NCBI GenBank assembly: GCA_027621895.1
Contig: JAQCAK010000020.1
Coordinates: 1-11,315 of the forward strand
Origin: Pseudomonadota bacterium
Lineage (GTDB): Bacteria; Pseudomonadota; Gammaproteobacteria; Pseudomonadales; Azotimanducaceae
Reading direction: 5' to 3'
Length of the DNA stretch: 11,315 nucleotides
A model generated the notes under the pieces. It did no database searches, had not been told where the DNA came from, and saw only the letters and a list, made by a program, of their open reading frames with translations. Positions 5,831-11,315 of the stretch are shown here, in pieces. Each line of letters starts with the position of its first letter. Within the stretch, counting starts at the first letter, position 1. The translations under genes were made by a program, and so were the position numbers.

Positions 5831-6988
5831 ATGACCCATAACCGAACCTTTACGTCCGAATCAGTCTCAGAGGGACATCCCGACAAGATGGCTGACCAGA
5901 TTTCCGATGCCATCCTGGATGCGATCCTGGCAGAAGATACGGAAGCCCGGGTGGCCTGCGAGACGCTGGTCAAAACAGGCATGGTCGTGGTCGCCGGTGA
6001 AATCACCACCGATGCCTGGATCGACCTGGAAGACCTGTGCCGGAACGTCATTCTGGATATCGGCTACAACTCGTCCGACGTGGGTTTCGATGGCGCTTCC
6101 TGTGCCGTGCTGAATGCGATCGGCAAGCAGTCCCCGGACATTGCCATGGGCGTGGACGAAACGGATGATCACGAGCAGGGGGCGGGAGACCAGGGTCTGA
6201 TGTTCGGCTATGCCTCCAACGAAACAGATGTACTGATGCCTGCGCCCATCACCTACTCTCACCGCCTGGTGCAACAGCAGGCCAGCGTCCGTAAATCAGG
6301 CGCCCTGCCGTTCCTGCGGCCCGATGCCAAGAGCCAGATCTCTTTCCGCTATGACGATGAAGGCAATCCTGTTGCGATTGATGCCGTTGTCCTGTCCACC
6401 CAGCATTCACCCGATGTCTCACTGGCTGATCTGCAGGAAGCCGTGATGGAAGAAATCATCAAGCCCGTACTGCCACCGAACTGGCTGCACGCGGGGACCA
6501 AGTATTTTATCAATCCCACGGGCAAGTTCGTGATCGGCGGCCCGGTGGGGGACTGCGGCCTGACAGGACGCAAGATTATCGTGGACACCTACGGCGGCAT
6601 GGCACGACACGGTGGCGGTGCTTTTTCCGGCAAGGATCCATCCAAAGTAGACCGAAGCGCGGCTTATGCAGGCCGATATGTGGCCAAGAACATTGTGGCG
6701 GCCGGTCTGGCCAGCCGCTGCGAAATCCAGGTGTCCTATGCAATCGGCGTCGCAGAACCCACCTCCATCAGCGTCAATACCTTCGGTACCGGCAAGATCA
6801 GCGAAGAAGCCATCGAAGCCCTCGTTGCGGAGCACTTTGACCTGCGTCCCAGGGGCCTGATTGAGATGCTGGACCTGAAACGCCCGATCTACCGGAAGAC
6901 CGCTGCCTATGGTCACTTCGGCAGGGAAGAACCGGAGTTCACCTGGGAGCGAACCGACAAGAAAGACCTGCTGGCCCAGGCTCTTTAG
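5831..6988 (+). CDS. metK: S-adenosylmethionine synthetase (methionine adenosyltransferase)
   Basis: Makes S-adenosylmethionine from methionine and ATP, releasing phosphate and pyrophosphate; cytosolic homotetramer in the family. It has 385 residues against 384 in E. coli. Signatures in order are SESVSEGHPDK (9-19, active-site His16 and Asp18), VKTGMVVVAGEITT (47-60), GAGDQGLMFGYA (117-128, the family signature), INPTGKFVIGGPVGDCGLTGRKI (227-249) and GGGAFSGKDPSKVDRSAAY (261-279, the P-loop-like signature), ending FTWER (370-374). The ATG at 5831 has a good Shine-Dalgarno and gives the usual N-terminus. It is the first gene of metK-metF-rsmE and is preceded by a structured leader of probable regulatory function. 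All key residues are intact. Confidence 0.98.
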   Translation: MTHNRTFTSESVSEGHPDKMADQISDAILDAILAEDTEARVACETLVKTGMVVVAGEITTDAWIDLEDLCRNVILDIGYNSSDVGFDGASCAVLNAIGKQSPDIAMGVDETDDHEQGAGDQGLMFGYASNETDVLMPAPITYSHRLVQQQASVRKSGALPFLRPDAKSQISFRYDDEGNPVAIDAVVLSTQHSPDVSLADLQEAVMEEIIKPVLPPNWLHAGTKYFINPTGKFVIGGPVGDCGLTGRKIIVDTYGGMARHGGGAFSGKDPSKVDRSAAYAGRYVAKNIVAAGLASRCEIQVSYAIGVAEPTSISVNTFGTGKISEEAIEALVAEHFDLRPRGLIEMLDLKRPIYRKTAAYGHFGREEPEFTWERTDKKDLLAQAL

Positions 6989-6995
6989 AACCAGC

Positions 6996-7826
6996 ATGAC
7001 AGACCGATTGTTCAGCTTCGAGTTCTCTGCACCAAAATCCGAGGACGCCATCGCCAAAGTCAAAAAGGTTCACGCCCGGCTGGCCGCGCTTTCACCGCAT
7101 TTTTTTTCAGTCACTTACGGGGCCGGGGGATCGACCAAGGATGGCACCCGACAGATGGTCATGGACCTGGCGGGAACGGGCAGCACCGTCGCACCTCACC
7201 TTTCATTCGGCGGTGACGACCCCGGGGTCATCCAGGCGTTGCTCGAAAGCTACCGGGAGGCAGGCATCAGGCGCCTGGTTGCACTAAGGGGAGACCGGCC
7301 ATCCGGTATCGGCGGCGCCCTGCAAATGACTCACGCCAACGAACTCGTCAGCTTTATCAGGGATACTACGGGCGATCATTTTCACATTGATGTCGCTGCC
7401 TATCCCGAGATGCATCCCGAATCCAGCTCGTTCGAATCGGAGATCGCCTATTTCAAGCAGAAGATTGATGCCGGCGCCAACAGTGCAATCACACAGTATT
7501 TCTATAACTCGGACGCTTATTTTCATTTCGTCAACGCCTGCGCAAAAGCGGGCATTAATGTGCCGATCGTACCGGGCATCATGCCAATCACGAATTACCA
7601 GGGCATTGTGCGCTTTTCCAGTCTATGCGGCGCAGAAATTCCCAGGTGGATAGAAAAACATCTGGTGAGCTACCAGGACGATCCCGAAAGCCTCAGGAAC
7701 TTTGGTGACGAGGTTGTCACCAGGCTGTGTGAACAGCTGCTGGCCGGCGGCGCCCCGGGGCTGCACTTCTACACGCTCAACCAGGCAGCACCAACGCTTC
7801 GTATCTGGAACAACCTGGGGCTTTAG
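6996..7826 (+). CDS. metF: 5,10-methylenetetrahydrofolate reductase
   Basis: FAD-dependent reduction of 5,10-methylenetetrahydrofolate to 5-methyltetrahydrofolate, the methyl donor for methionine synthase; this feeds the methionine used by MetK. A TIM-barrel protein of 276 residues, near the short end of the bacterial range. Visible motifs are FSFEFSAPK (6-14, with the catalytic-type glutamate Glu9), TYGAGGSTKDGT (40-51), RRLVALRGD (92-100, Asp100 matching the flavin-tuning aspartate), AAYPEMHPES (134-143), KIDAGANSAITQYFYN (156-171), PGIMPITN (193-200) and GLHFYTLN (255-262). FEFSAPK replaces the commoner FEFFPPK. The ATG at 6996 is 7 bases after the metK stop and has no clear Shine-Dalgarno, so re-initiation after metK is likely. 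Confidence 0.95.
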   Translation: MTDRLFSFEFSAPKSEDAIAKVKKVHARLAALSPHFFSVTYGAGGSTKDGTRQMVMDLAGTGSTVAPHLSFGGDDPGVIQALLESYREAGIRRLVALRGDRPSGIGGALQMTHANELVSFIRDTTGDHFHIDVAAYPEMHPESSSFESEIAYFKQKIDAGANSAITQYFYNSDAYFHFVNACAKAGINVPIVPGIMPITNYQGIVRFSSLCGAEIPRWIEKHLVSYQDDPESLRNFGDEVVTRLCEQLLAGGAPGLHFYTLNQAAPTLRIWNNLGL

Positions 7827-7832
7827 GTTCCC

Positions 7833-8552
7833 GTGTCGGCACCCCGTTTCTTCGTTAACGCGGACATTGTGCCGGGCGAGGAACAGGCACTCCCCGAAGA
7901 AGTCAGCCACCATATCCGGCATGTGCTGAGACTGAAGGAAAATGCGCCTGTGGTGCTGTTCACGGGTCAGGGCGGCGAGTACACCGCGGTCATCAGCAGC
8001 ATCAGCAAAAAAGCGGTTGCAGTCAGGGTCGGTGCATTTTCACCGGTTAAACGCCAGGCGTCGCTGGAGATTCACCTTGGACTTTGCGTCCTCAAGCGCG
8101 ATGGCATGGACCGGGTCATTGCCAGGACAACAGAGCTTGGCGTCTCCAGCATCACGCCGGTCATCAGCGAGCGCTGCACCGTCTCTCACAGCATCATCAG
8201 AAAGAGAGAATCACACTGGCAACAGATTGCGATCGCAGCCTGTGAACAATGCGGCCTGAACATCGTACCGCGCATCAACGCCGTGGTGGCCCTGCCCGAG
8301 TGGCTCGCTGGCTGTGAGACGGCAACGCGCATTGTGGCACTGCAGACCTCAGACGGCATCAGTGCGGTCAGCCATGATACAGGACCCGTCACGGTGCTCA
8401 CCGGGCCGGAAGGGGGATTCTCTCCCGGCGAGATTTCGGGTTTCGTTCCCAGCGGGTTTCAACCGGTGGCTTTTGGCGAAAGAATTTTACGGGCAGAAAC
8501 TGCACCCATCGTGGCGCTCGCTGTACTTCACCATCGCTGGGGAGACTACTAG
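7833..8552 (+). CDS. rsmE: 16S rRNA (uracil-1498-N3)-methyltransferase
   Basis: SPOUT (alpha/beta-knot) methyltransferase that uses S-adenosylmethionine to methylate N3 of U1498 in helix 44 of 16S rRNA. It has 239 residues, typical for the family. The N-terminal PUA-like RNA-binding part is seen in HHIRHVLRLKENAPVVLFTG (26-45). The SPOUT domain has KRDGMDRVIARTTELGVSSITPV (88-110), SERC (112-115), AACEQCG (135-141), LTGPEGGFSPGEI (189-201) and FGERILRAETAPIVAL (214-229), which form the knot and SAM pocket. The start is GTG at 7833, 6 bases after the metF stop, with only a weak TAGG ahead; the family N-terminus (PRFF) supports it. Placement behind metK puts a SAM consumer with SAM synthesis, though in Pseudomonas rsmE sits beside the chp cluster, as it does here. 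Confidence 0.94.
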   Translation: MSAPRFFVNADIVPGEEQALPEEVSHHIRHVLRLKENAPVVLFTGQGGEYTAVISSISKKAVAVRVGAFSPVKRQASLEIHLGLCVLKRDGMDRVIARTTELGVSSITPVISERCTVSHSIIRKRESHWQQIAIAACEQCGLNIVPRINAVVALPEWLAGCETATRIVALQTSDGISAVSHDTGPVTVLTGPEGGFSPGEISGFVPSGFQPVAFGERILRAETAPIVALAVLHHRWGDY

Positions 8553-8579
8553 CAGCTGGGGCAGTCGCCGCAACCCGGG
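8553..8579. other. 27-bp convergent gap between rsmE and the cheW-like gene
   Basis: The two genes converge here with almost no space. AACCCGGGTT (8572-8581) is a perfect 10-bp palindrome but has no loop or T-run. No intrinsic terminator for either strand is visible in the gap. Confidence 0.5.
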
Positions 8580-9044
8580 TTACTGAATCAGGGCATTGAG
8601 AAGCGCTGCTTCTATGTAATCCAGGTTCGGGACCGACAGCACGTCATTTTCAAAGCGAACCTTTGCCAGTTCCGTATGCTGGAGCGGTTCACCGGTGTCG
8701 ATAAGCATCTCTTGGTTGATCTCCCGGCTCCTGGGGAAGGTCTGGGCTACCAGGGCATAGAAGGGCAGGGATTCCTGGTCTGTGGTACCCCGCATAATTA
8801 CGAGGCTGGCCGAGGCCACGCTGACCAGGGAGAAGCTTGCGCGTTCAACCGTCAGCATCTCAAATGACACAACCGGCAGTTGCACCCCACGCCAGCCCAG
8901 TAAACCCAGCAGCCATTCCGGCGGGTCTTCAACCCGCTGCAGGGGTTCATAGGGAATGATTTCTGCGATGGCATCAGCAGGCAGCATCACTGTCTGCTTC
9001 TGCATGGGAATCACGAATACGTCGAGTTTTTCAGGTAAGGCCAC
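8580..9044 (-). CDS. chpC: CheW-like chemosensory adaptor, ChpC-like
   Basis: Small single-domain CheW protein of 154 residues. CheW domains bridge chemoreceptors and a CheA-type kinase at the inner membrane. The fold is suggested by LDVFVIPMQKQTVMLPADAI (7-26), AEIIPY (27-32), PPEWLLGLLGWRGVQLPVVSFE (41-62), which is the conserved adaptor core, and a C-terminal helix IEAALLNALIQ. It starts at GTG 9044, two bases after the ChpA-like stop. AGGAG in the last kinase codons (9050-9054) is 5 bases ahead, so the pair is co-translated. In Pseudomonas the equivalent ChpC follows ChpB, which is absent here. ChpC identity rests mainly on context; CheW-family membership is firm. Confidence 0.8.
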   Translation of the reverse strand: MALPEKLDVFVIPMQKQTVMLPADAIAEIIPYEPLQRVEDPPEWLLGLLGWRGVQLPVVSFEMLTVERASFSLVSVASASLVIMRGTTDQESLPFYALVAQTFPRSREINQEMLIDTGEPLQHTELAKVRFENDVLSVPNLDYIEAALLNALIQ

Positions 9045-9046
9045 GA

Positions 9047-11315
9047 CTACTCCTGGGTTGACCCGGCCTTCTTCGCATTCTCAATCACTTCCTCAATGGT
9101 CGCCAGCAGGTTCGCCTCCTGGAACGGCTTGCCCAGGTAGCCGTTGACACCGAGTTCCATCGCCTGCTGCTTGTGCTTTTCTCCGGTTCGGGACGTGATC
9201 ATGATGATCGGCAGATCCTTAATGGCTTCATCGCGGCGGACGCTGCGCAGCACTTCGAAACCGTCCATCCTTGGCATCTCAATATCCAGCAGCATGACAT
9301 CCGGGCGAATTTCCTGCAGCTGGTTCATCGCATCGACACCGTCTTTGGCTGTTTCCACCTCATATCCATTGCGTTCCATCAGCCTTGATGTGACCTTCCT
9401 GACCGTTACGGAATCGTCAACAATCATCACCGTTCTGACACTCGCTGCCGGTTCAGGTGCCGGCTCTGTTTCCATCAGCGCGGCACCGGCGTCTCTCTGG
9501 GCCTCATAGCTTCTGACCAGTGCCATACAGTCGAGAATGATCACCACTGATCCATCACCCAGCACCGTGGCACCCGATATACCGCCAACATCTGCGAACT
9601 GGGCCCCGAGCGTCTTCACAACCACTTCCCGCGATCCCACGACGCGATCGACCTGGAGCGCTACCGCGTGGTCTCCGCTACGGGCCAGGATAACGGGCAA
9701 CGGCGCAACCTGACCCGAGAGATTGGGGTCATCGCCTCCCATATCCAGCATCTTGCCCATGTATCCGAGCCGATAGGGCTGGCCCGCATATTCGAACATC
9801 GGTGCATCTGGCTGGTAGTAAGCTTCCAGTTCATAGGGGCTGACCCGCACAATGCCTTCAATCGTGTTCAGCGGCACCGCATAGGTTTCCTCGCGGACAA
9901 TCACCATGAGGGCACGATTAATCGACACGGTAAACGGAATTCGAATCGTGAACTCGGTGCCGACACCCAAAGTGGAGTCAATCGTAATACTGCCCCCAAG
10001 TGCCTTGATCTCGCTGACCACCACATCCATGCCAACGCCCCGGCCGGATATCTGGGTCAGTTTCTGTGCGGTTGAGAATCCCGCATGGAGAATAAACTGC
10101 ATAATGTCGTGATCAGACAATGGCTGTTTTGCCGACATCAGACCCCGTTCTATGGCCTTGCTGCGTACTGCATCAACATTGATACCACCGCCATCATCAC
10201 TGATGGTCAGAACAACATAGCCACCTTCCCGCGACAGCCGCAGACTGATTCGACCCTGTTCCGGTTTTCCGACCTGAAGACGCTTTTCCTTCTCTTCAAT
10301 ACCATGGTCTACCGCATTCCTGAGCATGTGCTCGAGAGGCGCAACGATTTTCTCCAGTACATTCCGGTCCAGCTCGCCCTCAACATTGTAGGCATCGAAA
10401 CGAACGGATTTGCCGACTTCTCCACTGACCTGTCTGACGATTCTGCGAAGGCGCGGGATCAGCCGGGCAAACGGGACCATGCTGGTGCGGGTCAGGCCTT
10501 CCTGCAGTTCACCACTGATTCGCGCCTGCTGATGGAGCAGGGTCTCGGCATCACGACTGCGGTTAACCAGCGTGTCCTTCAGGTCCATCATGTCCGATGT
10601 TGCTTCGTTCAATGCTCGAGACGTTGCCTGAAGCATGGTGTAGCGATCCATTTCCAGCTCGTCAAAATCTCCTGAATCTGCTTCCGCCCTCGACCTGATC
10701 AGGGTTTCCCGGGACTCTGCTTCAATTTCCAGGCGGCGAACCTGTTCCCGGATCCGGTTGATGGTTTCTTCCATCTCCTGAAGGGCTTCACCAAAATCAG
10801 TGATCTGCTGCTCAATTCGACCCCGGGTAATGCTGGATTCACCGGCCATGCTGATCAGCTCTTCCAGCAGGTCAGCAGACACCCGAATCATCTCCTGGCT
10901 GGCGCTGACCGCCTGCTTGTCTCCCGCCGGAGCGGGTCTGGACTTCGCTTCGCCGACTTCCTGGGCTGGCTGCCCGGACTCATCATCCTGCGCTGGCACT
11001 GTTTCCAGGGTAGGTTCCAGAGCCTGTCTCAGAGAAGCGAGATCTTCGTCTGACGCGGCGCCGACTGAGAGCCTCTTGTAGATTTCAACCCGGCGTATCA
11101 CCTCGTCCTGACGCTTGTTCAGCAGCGCAAAGAAGTCGTCATCCAGTTCTACCGGGTTCTGCTGTATGCCGATCAGGAAGGTTTCAAAGTTGTGCGCGTA
11201 CTCTCCGAGGCTGTTCAGGCCTGCCATTCGAGCGCCGCCCTTGAGGGTATGGAGATTGCGCAACAGGACATCCAGGGTGTCTGTGTCACCGGGAGATTCG
11301 CTCCATGACTGAATA
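9047..11315 (-). CDS. chpA: ChpA/PilL-type hybrid CheA histidine kinase (partial, N-terminus off right edge)
   Basis: Chemosensory kinase of the Chp class, which in Pseudomonas controls type IV pilus twitching and cAMP levels. The reading frame is open to the right edge. Numbering from the TTG codon at 11263, visible parts are the end of an HPt domain (LHTLKGGARMAGL, phospho-acceptor His5), an acidic linker (about 85-120), the P3 dimerisation helices (about 127-275, with a long charged coiled coil), and the ATPase domain. The ATPase has EHMLRNAVDHGIE (311-323), ISDDGGGI (354-361), GFSTAQKLTQISGRGVGMDVV (395-415) and GVGTEF (433-438). A CheW-like P5 domain (about 445-585) and a receiver domain (610-730) follow, with acidic pair Asp616/Asp617, phospho-acceptor Asp660, Thr690 and Lys712. 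Upstream codons continue the HPt domain, so TTG 11263 is not the start. Full-length relatives carry several HPt domains before this point. Confidence 0.92.
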   Translation of the reverse strand, partial: IQSWSESPGDTDTLDVLLRNLHTLKGGARMAGLNSLGEYAHNFETFLIGIQQNPVELDDDFFALLNKRQDEVIRRVEIYKRLSVGAASDEDLASLRQALEPTLETVPAQDDESGQPAQEVGEAKSRPAPAGDKQAVSASQEMIRVSADLLEELISMAGESSITRGRIEQQITDFGEALQEMEETINRIREQVRRLEIEAESRETLIRSRAEADSGDFDELEMDRYTMLQATSRALNEATSDMMDLKDTLVNRSRDAETLLHQQARISGELQEGLTRTSMVPFARLIPRLRRIVRQVSGEVGKSVRFDAYNVEGELDRNVLEKIVAPLEHMLRNAVDHGIEEKEKRLQVGKPEQGRISLRLSREGGYVVLTISDDGGGINVDAVRSKAIERGLMSAKQPLSDHDIMQFILHAGFSTAQKLTQISGRGVGMDVVVSEIKALGGSITIDSTLGVGTEFTIRIPFTVSINRALMVIVREETYAVPLNTIEGIVRVSPYELEAYYQPDAPMFEYAGQPYRLGYMGKMLDMGGDDPNLSGQVAPLPVILARSGDHAVALQVDRVVGSREVVVKTLGAQFADVGGISGATVLGDGSVVIILDCMALVRSYEAQRDAGAALMETEPAPEPAASVRTVMIVDDSVTVRKVTSRLMERNGYEVETAKDGVDAMNQLQEIRPDVMLLDIEMPRMDGFEVLRSVRRDEAIKDLPIIMITSRTGEKHKQQAMELGVNGYLGKPFQEANLLATIEEVIENAKKAGSTQE

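Noticed and set aside
6419..7063. Minus-strand open frame of 214 codons opposite metK
   Set aside because: Antisense shadow spanning the metK end and metF start with no recognisable product.
8572..8581. AACCCGGGTT palindrome as a terminator
   Set aside because: It has no loop and no T-run on either side; short palindromes of this kind are frequent in GC-rich DNA.
11261..11263. TTG at 11263 as the kinase start codon
   Set aside because: Codons upstream remain open and in frame to the window edge and continue the HPt helix (LDVLLRNLHTLKGG), so the gene starts beyond the window.

Overview
The window carries the core metabolism and chemosensory genes of a gammaproteobacterium. Coding density is high, and by eye the DNA is moderately GC-rich. 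The proteins read most like Pseudomonas and related marine gammaproteobacterial homologues: a 663-residue transketolase, a 354-residue Calvin-type class II aldolase, a D-2-hydroxyglutarate dehydrogenase of the Pseudomonas type, and a ChpA-type hybrid histidine kinase. From memory, P. aeruginosa keeps the same genes in two separate chromosomal blocks: chpABC-rsmE...metF and metK-tktA-epd-pgk-fda. This window joins the two blocks and lacks several of their members.

Positions 1-5598 form a leftward (minus-strand) operon in the order tkt, pgk, fba, FAD-linked D-2-hydroxyglutarate dehydrogenase. The last gene is cut by the left edge just before its C-terminus. tkt/pgk overlap at UGAUG and fba/dehydrogenase overlap at AUGA, so translation is probably coupled at both junctions. 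Between pgk and fba is a 40-bp spacer holding a GC-rich hairpin next to the fba Shine-Dalgarno. No glyceraldehyde-3-phosphate (or erythrose-4-phosphate) dehydrogenase gene lies between tkt and pgk, where relatives often have one. The enzymes link the pentose phosphate pathway, lower glycolysis/gluconeogenesis and, by inference, 3-phosphoglycerate-driven serine synthesis, whose D-2-hydroxyglutarate by-product the last enzyme removes.

Positions 5599-5830 are a 232-bp divergent intergenic region between tkt and metK. It holds a weak candidate tkt promoter, a weak candidate metK -10, a 9-bp direct repeat spaced exactly 20 bp, and two GC-rich hairpins in the probable metK leader with alternative pairings. 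Positions 5831-8552 form a rightward, tightly packed cluster metK-metF-rsmE (gaps of 7 and 6 nt): S-adenosylmethionine synthesis, methyltetrahydrofolate supply for methionine, and a SAM-dependent 16S rRNA methyltransferase. The ahcY gene often found beside metK/metF is absent here.

Positions 8580-11315 form a leftward chemosensory pair: a ChpA/PilL-like hybrid kinase running off the right edge, then a small CheW-like adaptor (ChpC-like) two bases after it. The chpB methylesterase expected between them in Pseudomonas is missing. rsmE and the adaptor gene converge with only 27 bp between them.

I found no RNA genes, mobile elements, CRISPR arrays or foreign-looking DNA. I also see no clear case for a wholly new system. 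The most unusual signals are the metK leader, the operon placement of the D-2-hydroxyglutarate dehydrogenase, and the repeated loss of an expected gene from otherwise conserved clusters.
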